Assembly (NCBI RefSeq): GCF_000196515.1
Contig: NC_014248.1
Coordinates: 3,414,001 to 3,478,000 of the forward strand
Direction of reading: 5' to 3'
Length of the DNA stretch: 64,000 nucleotides
From: 'Nostoc azollae' 0708
GTDB lineage: Bacteria > Cyanobacteriota > Cyanobacteriia > Cyanobacteriales > Nostocaceae
Shown: one piece after another, positions 1 through 8,285 of the stretch
Layout: each line of letters opens with the position of its first letter
How positions within the stretch are numbered: position 1 is the stretch's first letter
Program-made: the position numbers and the translations under genes
Notes under the pieces: model-generated
Databases searched by the model: none
What the model saw: only the letters and a program-made list of their open reading frames with translations
Told to the model about the DNA's origin: nothing

Positions 1-209
1 TGAATTGTTTCTTTTGCTCGTTGGTCACGGGAGATATAGTTGCAGCGGACACTATTACCCTCCATTGTGAATCTCAGTAAATCATCACCCTCATTGCTGA
101 GTTCGCAGATATATCCACAACTAGCGCGAACAATCCAATCTGAACCGAGAATTTGACTCACCTTTTTGACTTTTCCAGGTGATTAGACAACTAGGAGGCG
201 TTTGGGCAT
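1..209 (-). pseudogene. topA: DNA topoisomerase I (TopA-like) N-terminus, nonsense mutation, cut by window edge
   Basis: Reading down from ATG at 209 gives MPKRLLVV, a TAA stop at 183-185, then SPGKVKKVSQILGSDW and an open frame to base 1 (ending near SRDQRAKETI). This is the start of a type IA topoisomerase TOPRIM domain, whose family sequence reads VESPGK. The stop replaces the Glu codon (GAA to TAA), and that Glu is the metal-binding and catalytic acid of the TOPRIM fold. With only about 69 codons visible, the rest of the gene lies outside the window. Cyanobacteria often carry more than one TopA-like gene, so this may be a dispensable paralogue. Re-initiation downstream would lose the catalytic Glu. 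Confidence 0.75.
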
Positions 210-355
210 GGCACTTGCTTTTTAGATCCTTTACATAGGTATATTCAAATACGTGATCGTGTATGTAAAATATAATTTGTTAGGACAATTAACTCGGTGA
301 TTAACTGAAATCGGTGGAAATTTATTATATATAGTTCAGCTACATTAGGTACTAA

Positions 356-1554
356 TAGTCTGCCAAGACAATTTTGCTGGGTTAAATGCTCGGATATAAA
401 CGCTGCATTTTTTTACGTGCATCCTTGGTTTTAAAACCCCAATAAACACTGGGTTTTCGTTGATTACGCTGTGACTCCCAAGTAGCAATTTCAGAAGATA
501 ATATTTCTACATTAGGAATACGTCGTTCTAAGCATTGGCGAGATAACACTGATAATTCAATTTCTACTTGATTCAACCAAGAAGCGTGTTTAGGAGTATA
601 GAGAAACTCTAATTTCCGAATAATGCGGCCTGCTTCTTGTGGAGAGAAAACTTCATATAAAACACTTGGAGTATGAATGTTTAGGTTATCAACAAGTAAA
701 GGTATCACATCAGCTTGGGGTTAATAAACATCTACTAAATCTTTTAATTGTTTAGCAAAATCAGCTTTTGTCCGACTTTGTGTAACTTCAATATGCCTCC
801 ACCCGGCTATTGGTTCAAAAAGCCAAATAAATTTACAATACTATTGCGTTTATACTCACAATCATAACCTTCAGGCTGATGTGGTTCTGGTGGCAAAGGA
901 AGTCTTACTTCTTCTACTAATTGATATGGGCGTTCATCTAGGCAGAGTGTAGGTTTTTTCGGATCATATGGCTCATTGTACAAATCCAAAACATCTTCCA
1001 TTCTGAACACATACTCTGGGTTAACTTCGGGAATACACCACTGTTCTTTTAACCACGGGTTAATTTCATTTTTTTTAGAGTTTGGCGTATTGTTTCGTCT
1101 GAAATGGAATCTATGATACCAACCTTCACTAAATGCTCCGCTAATAATTGCATTGTCCAACGCACTCTTCCTTCTGGCGGATTAGAACAAGCAGTCGCAA
1201 TCAAAAATGCTTCTTGTTTTTCATCTAATTTTTTGGGTTTTGGTGGATTTTCCCCATCCTTTAAAGCAAACTCTAATCCACCAATCACAAACTTTTCTCT
1301 TGTCCTTTCCACCTTGGCAACATGAACTCGAACTGCGGCAGCGCCGTTTCCTTTTCTCCCTCAGATACCATTCAAAGAATGTTTGCACGGTTTATACTTC
1401 TTGCTTTGTGCTTTCCTTTTTTGAGGATTGCTTGCAGTTGTAAAACTTCCTCTTCGCTTAAATCTACAACATACTTTTTTGCCATGGTCAACCCCTTTTT
1501 TGACTAGTTTATCAATTAGAGGGGCTTACCCAGCAACATTGCCTTGGTTGACTA
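356..1554 (-). mobile_element. IS630-family insertion sequence with TA duplication
   Basis: Terminal inverted repeats are readable at both ends. The left end reads inward from about 358 as AGTCTGCCAAGACAATTTTG, and the right end in reverse complement reads AGTCAACCAAGGCAATGTTG; they agree at about 25 of 29 positions. TA dinucleotides flank the element (356-357 and 1553-1554), as expected for IS630 insertion at TA. The right flank runs straight into a BMP-family lipoprotein frame, so the element sits at the 5' end of that gene. The enclosed transposase is broken. Confidence 0.8.
382..1485 (-). pseudogene. IS630-family transposase, several frameshifts
   Basis: ATG at 1485 starts MAKKYVVDLSEEEVLQLQAIL, the usual N-terminal helical region of cyanobacterial IS630 transposases. 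The homologous frame then moves through at least three pieces: about 1049-1312 with the helix-turn-helix part, 807-1160 with the [21 protein letters not shown] segment, and 382-708 with the DDE end LYTPKHASWLNQVEIELSVL. Stops and frame changes fall between the pieces, for example a stop in the first helix region and a break around 720-800. A single active protein cannot be made, and the copy is dead unless served in trans. Confidence 0.8.
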
Positions 1555-1938
1555 CTAGTTTACTACTAAAAGCCTGTACTAATAACCCTAATGCAAATCC
1601 TACATCTACACCCACAACAGCTAATAGTGGTGAAGGATTGAAAATAGCAGTTGTCCTCCCTGCAGTCATAACAGGTAAAGCCTGCAATCAATCTGGCTAT
1701 GAAGGTGTGAATCTCGCTAAACAAAAGCTGGGTGCAGAAATAGCTTATGTAGAAAATGTAGCACAAGCTGATCAAACTGAAGCATTAACAGATTTTGCAC
1801 AGGGGCATCCCAATTTGGGAAGAAGATGAAAGAAAGGAGAAATAATTCGCGATGATGCCTCGCAAATTAAGGGGGGACTATAAGAATGCGATCCATAACT
1901 GAGAAAATTATGGGAATCAGAGAGTATGGTTTAAAACA

Positions 1939-2625
1939 ATGACAGCAGAAGATAAAAAACTCTTAGAAGCTCACATCAAACGAGATAGCCAAAATCTTTT
2001 ATAAAAATACCCCACCCAAGAAAATCGAAACATTTGAGGGCATCGAAACATCTGTACACGACCAGGTTTTAGAACATGTCAGTCCGAAAAGCGCCTTTTT
2101 TTCGTCAGAGAAAAGACTCTCACAACAAAGGTAAAACACGGACAATAAGAAGTTGCACTGGTAAGATTAAAGTCACTAACAAATAAGCATCTCCTTTGGG
2201 GAGAGAACCGTATAGGCGATTTAGCCCATTGGTCGAAAAGTGCTTTTTATTACTTGCAGCCAAGGAGTCATTCCAGGACGCAGAGAATGACCTTAAGGTT
2301 CTAACAGGGACAGAATTTGGTTATAGTACCTATCATCGCCAAATCAAAAAAGTGGACTTATCTCCCCCGAAGGTAAAACAGAAATTAACAGAGGTCTGCG
2401 TAGAGGGGGGAAAAGTGTGGTTACGCTCTCAAGAGAAAGGAAAGCCTGCGTACTGGAAGGAGTATAAAACAGGGCGATTAGAGGGTATATATTAAGGAGC
2501 ATTCTTTCAAGACAATCTCTCCCTAAGTAATTGGGTCAATAGCCAAAACATCGGTAAAACTCTTTACTGCTTGGGAGATGGGCATGATAGAATTTGGAAT
2601 CTATTTGCAGAAATTGCCGACTCTG
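1939..2625 (+). pseudogene. ISKra4-type transposase, frameshifted and truncated
   Basis: ATG at 1939 begins MTAEDKKLLEAHIKRDSQNL, and further pieces of the same family follow in changing frames: ETSVHDQVLEHVSPKSAFFF around 2046-2105, SPLVEKCFLLLAAKESFQDA around 2223-2282, KGKPAYWKEYKTGRLEGIY to 2492, then FFQDNLSLSNWVNSQNIGKT and CLGDGHDRIWNLFAEIADSD to about 2625. The LGDGHDRIWN motif is the DDE-like core segment of cyanobacterial ISKra4 transposases. The C-terminal catalytic part (GSGAVESAVKQ region in intact members) is missing and replaced by an unrelated open frame. The family call rests on recalled members and should be confirmed by alignment. Confidence 0.65.
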
Positions 2626-3016
2626 ATATTCGTCACAGGATAAACTAGCTCGATTTGAGCGGATTAAAAAGGCGATTACAGCCTTAGGAAAACAACAAAC
2701 ACTTTTATTAAAGCAGGGTGTTCTGGCTGCATCCGGGGCTTGGGTAGCCCGTTATCAAGTCCGTCAAAACTTCAAGAGATATTGGTACTACAAGTTACAA
2801 GTGCCAATCCCATATTTCCAATGCCCGGCATCAGACAAACTGAGTAAATATAAGCATTTGGGCAAAGCTGGTACTCAAGAGCATATTGATGCTGTTATTT
2901 CTGTTTTTAGACGTTCTCTTGGTGATGGAATACCGAGATTATTTTATACCCTCCGTAATTGTCTGCTAGACATTAGTTCTGGATCTCAGCAAGAGTCAGA
3001 ACAACCACTTGATTAA
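2626..3016 (+). pseudogene. unidentified protein C-terminal fragment inside the ISKra4-like element
   Basis: After a TGA, an open frame of about 130 codons without an ATG reads QDKLARFERIKKAITALGKQ, GVLAASGAWVARYQVRQNFK, then KHLGKAGTQEHIDAVISVFR, and ends DISSGSQQESEQPLD. It is basic in the first half and acidic at the end, and it reads like a genuine protein rather than a shadow. No family was recognised with confidence. It is joined directly to the truncated transposase, so it is either a passenger captured when the transposase end was deleted or a product of recombination between elements. No start or ribosome binding site is visible. Confidence 0.4.
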
Positions 3017-3107
3017 ATCTGGATTCTTTTATTTTTGCCAAATTGGGATGCTCCCTTTTGCTCGTAAAGGCTACAATGTAGTATGTAATTATTCAGCTAT
3101 CATCAGT

Positions 3108-3208
3108 CAGCTTTTTCAGACTAAGGACAAAAATACCTATTTGATATATTTGATAATTAACCAATTTCTCAAACATTCTGACTCCTGACTCCTGATTCCT
3201 GAATTCTG
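3108..3208 (-). repeat. dispersed repeat R3, copy 1
   Basis: In reverse complement this matches 42166-42241 and 56182-56253 over about 75 bases, with the core GAATGTTTGAGAAATTGG followed by TTAATTATCAAAT and GCCTGAAAAAGCTG. The left side carries runs of CAGGAGT and CAGGAAT units. It truncates the BMP-family pseudogene. No coding potential or clear terminal inverted repeats were found. Confidence 0.7.
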
Positions 3209-3236
3209 ACGTCGATTTATGTTATGGTTGAAAACC

Positions 3237-3344
3237 TCAATTCTGCATCAATGCCATCAAAGAAACTCCATGTAAATTAGCTAAATCTGCTAAATATTCT
3301 AAGCAATGTGCTTGCAGTTGATCTATCTGTTGTAGATACGGCAT
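3237..3344 (-). CDS. possible small ORF, 35 aa, unknown
   Basis: A complete frame from ATG at 3344 to TGA reads MPYLQQIDQLQAHCLEYLAD and continues LANLHGVSLMALMQN. Composition is protein-like (helical, amphipathic), but no ribosome binding site stands out and no family is recognised. It lies in a 1.4-kb stretch of decayed sequence, so it may be a relict of a longer gene. Confidence 0.25.
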   Translation of the reverse strand: MPYLQQIDQLQAHCLEYLADLANLHGVSLMALMQN

Positions 3345-3570
3345 AGTTACGTTAGCTTAGCTTATGATTAATAACGGTGTAAGATATTAATCGCTCCTTA
3401 CAGATATTACTTAAAACCCAAAAAACTCTTGAGAAGCATCAACCAAAACGGTGAGAAGTTTGAGAACCTCGTTGAACTGTTTCACAAAGATTATTACTAG
3501 TCCAATCGGATTTTTGTTAGACACTTGAGAAAGTACCTTGGTGAGTTAAATTTTGCAGATGTAATTGTTT

Positions 3571-3743
3571 TTATAAAAAATTACGGGATAATTTGTTATG
3601 TAAAAAACTATCTTTTTCATCTTCATCTAAGATAATTTGGTGATCAGGAAGTTCGCTGAAAAAATAAGGAAGATGATTGCTCACAAAAGAAATTAGTTCT
3701 TGGCGTAAATCAGGGATCGTAAAAGCCTGTTGATTTCGTATGG
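3571..3743 (-). pseudogene. C-terminal remnant of an unidentified protein
   Basis: The minus frame reads IRNQQAFTIPDLRQELISFV, SNHLPYFFSELPDHQIILDE, then DEKDSFLHNKLSRNFL and a TAA. There is no start, and upstream sequence is not coding. About 57 codons remain. Acidic residues cluster near the end. The family was not recognised. Confidence 0.35.
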
Positions 3744-4597
3744 GTATGTATATAAAACAATTTTAATTTCACTAATAACAGATTAATGTGTTAATTTAAA
3801 TGCGGTTTTCATGATTTATCATGTCCTTTTTTAATCCATTTAATGATTTATGTCACGCTAACTTTAGATCAATACCAATTTGGTAATGATCTAAAGTTAT
3901 AGCCCCTTCCCGTACTAGACCTGAAACCCCCAATTTAATATTTGATTATGGTGAAATATCAGAGCATTTATTTCCCTACAATATTTATTACCATGACTTA
4001 CGCAACTTGCATATTTAGTAAGGTGCGTCAGATATCGAAAATCTGTTAATACTAACAAACTGATAGCAGATTGTAGATCCATGAGGTACAGAATCTAGAT
4101 TGAAACCTACACAGCAAGAGAGTTTTACTCCTGATTCCTGACTCCTGACACTTGCCTGCATCCTAATTCCTAATCCATACCAATAGTTATCGGTTAAGGG
4201 GGACAGAGGAAGAAAAAATCTTGACCCTTTAACGTTGCCCTAAACGAAATAACAACTTTCGGATTGTTAACCAAGTAGTATTGAATCTATACCCATTAAC
4301 AGAATAAGTTCTTGAATAGGACTCAAGCTAATGCTTAATTACCGATATTATAGCTCCACAAATTCAATTTCTTTAAATAAACGCTATTTTAGTTAAAAAC
4401 TACAGAAACCGCAGCATAAACTATTAGATGGAGCAATTTTGATCACTAAAAGTTATCTTAATTATGCTTAACCTGATGGTCAAATTAAGCTCACTATAAA
4501 GTTTACATTACTTTTTAGATATTTTGCCTGTGTACCTGAGATTATACTGGGTTGTTAGTCCGTTTTTACTGGCTAATACTGCCAGCTACAGTGTTTG
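3744..4597. other. gene-free decayed region
   Basis: This AT-rich stretch has no frame that could be supported on either strand. It contains a second dispersed repeat (about 4065-4150) that in reverse complement matches 42271-42357, including GAATCTAGATTGAAACCTAC and runs of CTGATTCCTGACTCCTGA. Nothing else is recognisable. Confidence 0.5.
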
Positions 4598-5705
4598 TTA
4601 GACAAATTTTTCCAAAAAATCTATGTTTTCCGGCAGTAGATTACGCAGTTGTTTGTCAATTTCAACAGCAGCAGCTACTCCTGAAACCATTGCCCCTCCC
4701 ACCAGATTTCCACCACACCAGTCACCACAGCTAACTAAATGTAGAGGATTTTTCGCAGATAAACAAGTTACATCTAAAGCAGTGTGAGGAAAGGCATAAC
4801 GCCAGCGATGTACTTGCTGCATCGATTGAGGATTTTCTAACCAGGGAATTACTAAATTTTCTGCTGCTTTTTGCAATATATAATTGCCAACAGATTGTAA
4901 GTCTTGGGTTTCAAGATGTTGTTGCGCTAAACTCGGACTACTTTGTACCACAAAATGCGGTTCTTCTTCGTGGATACCCTTACTGCTATCAAGTCCAATT
5001 CATGGTAAATTTCCATGATCATGAAAAGTTAAAGCTTTCCATTTGGGAAGGGGTTGGGTGTTGGGGGAATATCCAGGACGCTGATGCATGGGTTAAACTT
5101 GACGGAATGCAAACTATCTAGAAATTCAGCACCTAACCTAATAAACTTTTACCTAAAGGTGCTAATAAATCCTCTGCTTAGAGTGCAGGAATCGCTACGA
5201 CTATACCTTTGGTGGTTAATTGTGCATTGGTTTCCAGGGTGAGAAGCCAAGTATTTTCTGGGGTTAAATTAATGTTGATAACACGCTGATTGAGTATAAT
5301 GTCTAAGCCAGGAGTCAGAAATTTGGCGATCGCACTCATTTCTGCTGGTGCAATATAACGCGGACTGTGGTTTGTTGATTGAGATATACCTTCACTAACG
5401 GAGAATTCTTCACCTGCATCTGTCCAAACTTCAAGAATGTGGCGACTTGGCAATAAATCCACAAATTTACTGAATAATTCACCCTTGGGTTGGACATAAC
5501 AAGCACCATGATCTGCACAAGTTCCTTGCAAACGCCGTGTCGCAACTCTTCCTCCCACACCGCAAGATTTTTCCACAACTACTACCGAATAACCAGCTGG
5601 ACGTAACCGCTGGGGGCAAACTAAACCAGATATACCTGCACCAATGACAGCAATATCAGGGATAATAATTTTGGCTTGGGAATTCTGAGAATTAGGATAT
5701 TTCAT
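4598..5705 (-). pseudogene. FAD/NAD(P)-dependent oxidoreductase (renalase/amine-oxidase type), broken
   Basis: ATG at 5705 begins MKYPNSQNSQAKIIIPDIAV, followed by the FAD-binding Rossmann motif GAGISG and the VVVVEKSCGVGGRVATRR segment typical of cyanobacterial NAD(P)/FAD oxidoreductases. The first frame stops at 5178 after VVAIPAL. Homologous sequence continues in other frames across 4950-5177 (AEDLLAPLG, FLDSLHSVKFNPC) and then as 4598-4951, ending with the C-terminal FAD segment SCGDWCGGNLVGGAMVSGVA. At least one nonsense and two frameshift lesions separate the parts. Total length near 360 codons fits the intact family, so the gene has decayed in place rather than been truncated. Confidence 0.75.
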
Positions 5706-5792
5706 CCCTCACACCTCAACCTTGAGAATATCTGCTAAAAGCTAATAGTAGAATATACAGACAAGCTGCATGGAACGGAGGATGGGAAAATT

Positions 5793-6635
5793 TTGGATGA
5801 ACTAAGGGCGGTATTAGAATTAGCCACCAAAGAAGAACTACAGGACTTAACAGCAATTCTGTTTAGTCGCAAGTTTAATCCCCTAGATTATGTTCAGACA
5901 CCTGAACCCATCGAAGTACAAAGCCAAGATCGTCAAGTTTGGTTAGATGCACTAGAAGATCGGTTTCGTTTTTTAGCGGCTGATGGGATGACGGTATTAC
6001 GCGGACGTACTGAACAAGTAACTTACCGACAAGCTTTAATTCAAGTATGTAAATATTTGAAAATTCCTTATTATGATGACTTAGCCACCGTTGACTTAGA
6101 AGCAGAAGTTTTTTTACATCTTTTAGGAAAGGTCTGGAAAAAGCTACCAAAAAAAGAACAGCAAAAAATTACCACAAATGTACAGCGTCAGTTGTTAACA
6201 TCAGAAATTCAACAACCATTACCACTATCATTGCAAAACGATCCTTTGGGATTAATTTTTAAAGGCGGTAGTGCTTTAGCTGTAACTTCCGTCATTCAAC
6301 CTTATGTTCTTAAACAAATTGCCCGTCAATTTGCTGTCCACTTTGCTACCTATCAAGTAACTAAAGAAGCTGCAATTACAGGCACACAAGTAGCCAGCAA
6401 ACAATTTCAAAGCTATGTTACAGCGCAAATGGCGCGACGGGGAATGACGATGAGTGCAGCCCGTTATGGTGCAGTCCGTACTATGTTTGCCTTTATTGGC
6501 CCGATGATGTGGGCTTGGTTTTTTGCGGATTTGGGATGGAGAGCAATCGCTACTAATTACGGTCGTATTATTCCTACCATCTTTACCTTAGCGCAAATTC
6601 GTCTCACCCGTGCAGAATGTTGGGAGCCAGCTTGA
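5793..6635 (+). CDS. YaaW-like (UPF0174) protein
   Basis: A 280-residue protein starting at TTG 5793, supported by GGAGG about 11 bases upstream at 5777-5781; no in-frame ATG gives a better start. The N-terminus MDELRAVLELATKEELQDLT and the later FKGGSALAVTSVIQ segment match the YaaW/UPF0174 family, with a hydrophobic C-terminal stretch (TMFAFIGPMMWAWFFADLGW) that is probably membrane associated. The biochemical role is not established. Its last 19 bases overlap the next gene in another frame, so the two are probably co-transcribed. Confidence 0.7.
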   Translation: MDELRAVLELATKEELQDLTAILFSRKFNPLDYVQTPEPIEVQSQDRQVWLDALEDRFRFLAADGMTVLRGRTEQVTYRQALIQVCKYLKIPYYDDLATVDLEAEVFLHLLGKVWKKLPKKEQQKITTNVQRQLLTSEIQQPLPLSLQNDPLGLIFKGGSALAVTSVIQPYVLKQIARQFAVHFATYQVTKEAAITGTQVASKQFQSYVTAQMARRGMTMSAARYGAVRTMFAFIGPMMWAWFFADLGWRAIATNYGRIIPTIFTLAQIRLTRAECWEPA

Positions 6636-7951
6636 ACAAGGCTTTTTATCATCCAGATTCTAGTTTGCAAATCCCTTGGAACAGTCTTCAATTTGGGTTA
6701 CTTGTCTTCCCACTCAATCCATTTTTGGGGGCTGTTACAATATCGTTGGCAGCATTAATTACCTGGGCGAAAAAATACCGCCTAATTATCCGCAGACCAC
6801 TCCACCAAGGATTTGCAGTTCTCAGTTTATTGTTGTTGATAACCACAGGGTTTGCTTCTCATAAACTAGAGGCTTTCCTCGGTTTATTCAACTTATTACC
6901 TTATTTTTTCGTATTTGCTGCATTGACCGCCCTAATCCAAACATCAGCCCAATTAAGGCAAATAGCTTGGATTATAGTATTTGGTTCTTTACCTATGGTA
7001 ATTATCGGCTTTGGGCAATTATTTCTAGGCTGGAGTTTCAAATTACAATTTCTCTGGGAGTTGATAGATTCAACACTTTCCCCTGGAGGAAAACCACCAG
7101 GACGTATGGCTTCTGTACTGATGCACGCCAACACTTTAGCCGCTTATTTGGTGACTATTTTTATTTTGGGTTTAGGGTTGTGGTTAGAAAACTATCAAAA
7201 ACTCAAACAAAAACTCAAAGTCAAAAATCTTCCTATCTCTTCATCTACCTACGGACCCGTTATTTTTCTGACAATAGCAGTATTTGCTAATTTCATCGCT
7301 TTGATTTTAACCAACTCCCGCAATGGCTGGGTAATCGCTATTATTACCTGTTTAGCTTATGCCTTGTACCAAGGTTGGCGGCTAATTGTGGCTGGTTGTA
7401 TGAGTATAGCCACGGTTATTCTTTTAGCAGCTTTTGCACCTTCTGCCATAGCTCAATTTTTCCGTCGCTTCGTTCCCTATTTTATCTGGGCGCGGTTAAA
7501 TGATGATATCTATCCTGATAGACCAGTGGCCTTAATGCGAAAAACCCAATGGGAGTTTGCCTGGAATTTAACACAACAGCATCCTTTTACTGGTTGGGGT
7601 TTACGCAGTTTTAGTGGACTCTACAAAGCGAAAATGGCAACTGACTTGGGTCATCCCCACAACCTCTTTTTAATGCTATCTGCGGAAACTGGTTTAATTA
7701 CAACTTTTTTATTTTCTGGAATACTCGCTGGGATTTTATTTACCGCCAGTCAACTTCTATGGAAATCACAATCTTTAGAACCAGAAAACAGATTAATATT
7801 TTTTAGTTATCTACTAGCTGTTATTTCTTGGATACTATTTAATACGGTAGATGTTACCACTTTCGACTTGCGTTTAAGTATACTGTCTTGGGTGTTCATA
7901 GCCGCTTTATGTGGAGTAATTTTTCACCAGAATTCACTAATTAAGAGGTAA
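6617..7951 (+). CDS. O-antigen ligase / polymerase family membrane protein
   Basis: A 444-residue polytopic membrane protein with about ten to twelve hydrophobic segments. The large periplasmic loop carries GWGLRSF and GHPHNLFLMLSAETG, the Wzy/WaaL signature (a His-Asn followed by an acidic-Gly pair). Members join or polymerise lipid-linked polysaccharide at the outer face of the inner membrane. The ATG lies inside the 3' end of the yaaW-like gene (19-base overlap). The frame is intact. Whether it acts as ligase or polymerase cannot be decided from sequence. Confidence 0.8.
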   Translation: MLGASLNKAFYHPDSSLQIPWNSLQFGLLVFPLNPFLGAVTISLAALITWAKKYRLIIRRPLHQGFAVLSLLLLITTGFASHKLEAFLGLFNLLPYFFVFAALTALIQTSAQLRQIAWIIVFGSLPMVIIGFGQLFLGWSFKLQFLWELIDSTLSPGGKPPGRMASVLMHANTLAAYLVTIFILGLGLWLENYQKLKQKLKVKNLPISSSTYGPVIFLTIAVFANFIALILTNSRNGWVIAIITCLAYALYQGWRLIVAGCMSIATVILLAAFAPSAIAQFFRRFVPYFIWARLNDDIYPDRPVALMRKTQWEFAWNLTQQHPFTGWGLRSFSGLYKAKMATDLGHPHNLFLMLSAETGLITTFLFSGILAGILFTASQLLWKSQSLEPENRLIFFSYLLAVISWILFNTVDVTTFDLRLSILSWVFIAALCGVIFHQNSLIKR

Positions 7952-8054
7952 GGAATTATGAGTTAATTGGAAATTAATTTGCTTGCTTAACTAAGAAGAA
8001 TTTAACATCTTGTTCATATAACTTATTCATCATAATATTCATATCAACAATAAT

Positions 8055-8285
8055 TTATAGCAGTGGTGACAAATATAAAAGATTATCCTCTCCTGACTCT
8101 TCCATTGCATATACATAATTTTCAGTGGCTGTTTTAACTTCCTGATTAATTCGGTTTAAATCTGCATACAAAGTATCATTCGTAGCCTTGAGTATTTGTT
8201 GTAAGTGATTCAGCTTTTTTTGAATTGTTAGAGAATCTTTGATAATTCTAAAAGCACTGATCATACTTAAGTAAATTTGGAATAT
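8055..8285 (-). pseudogene. C-terminal fragment of an unidentified helical protein
   Basis: The minus frame from the IS1634 end downward reads FRIIKDSLTIQKKLNHLQQI, LKATNDTLYADLNRINQEVK and TATENYVYAMEESGEDNLLY to a stop at 8055. Heptad-like spacing suggests a coiled coil. The part upstream of 8286 belongs to the IS, so the gene start is lost; no continuation was found beyond the far end of the element at 10512. Confidence 0.4.

Larger units (their letters stand above)
1801..3055 (+). mobile_element. ISKra4-like element with 8-bp target duplication
   Basis: The left end has GGGGCATCCCAATTTGG and the right end has CCAAATTGGGATGCTCCC, an inverted pair with one base missing on the left. The flanks are TTTTGCAC (1793-1800) and TTTTGCTC (3056-3063), a near-perfect 8-bp direct repeat. 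Removing the element restores the BMP-family frame across the junction. The same GGGAGCATCCCAA end recurs at 35978, 36150 and about 42600, so this end type is amplified in the genome. Confidence 0.75.
1555..3107 (+). pseudogene. BMP-family ABC substrate-binding lipoprotein, split by ISs
   Basis: Right of the IS630 element the frame reads LLLKACTNNPNANPTSTPTTA, a lipobox-like Cys with a low-complexity linker, then GLKIAVVLPAVITGKACNQS and GYEGVNLAKQKLGAEIAYVENV, typical of Bmp/Med basic membrane lipoproteins (nucleoside-type ABC binding proteins). At 1800 an ISKra4-like element interrupts DFA. Beyond it, at 3056, the frame resumes as DFARKGYNVV across an 8-bp target duplication, then runs into a dispersed repeat near 3108. 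The signal peptide start is missing left of the IS630 element. The gene was interrupted at two sites and its 3' end is gone. No partner permease is in the window. Confidence 0.75.
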
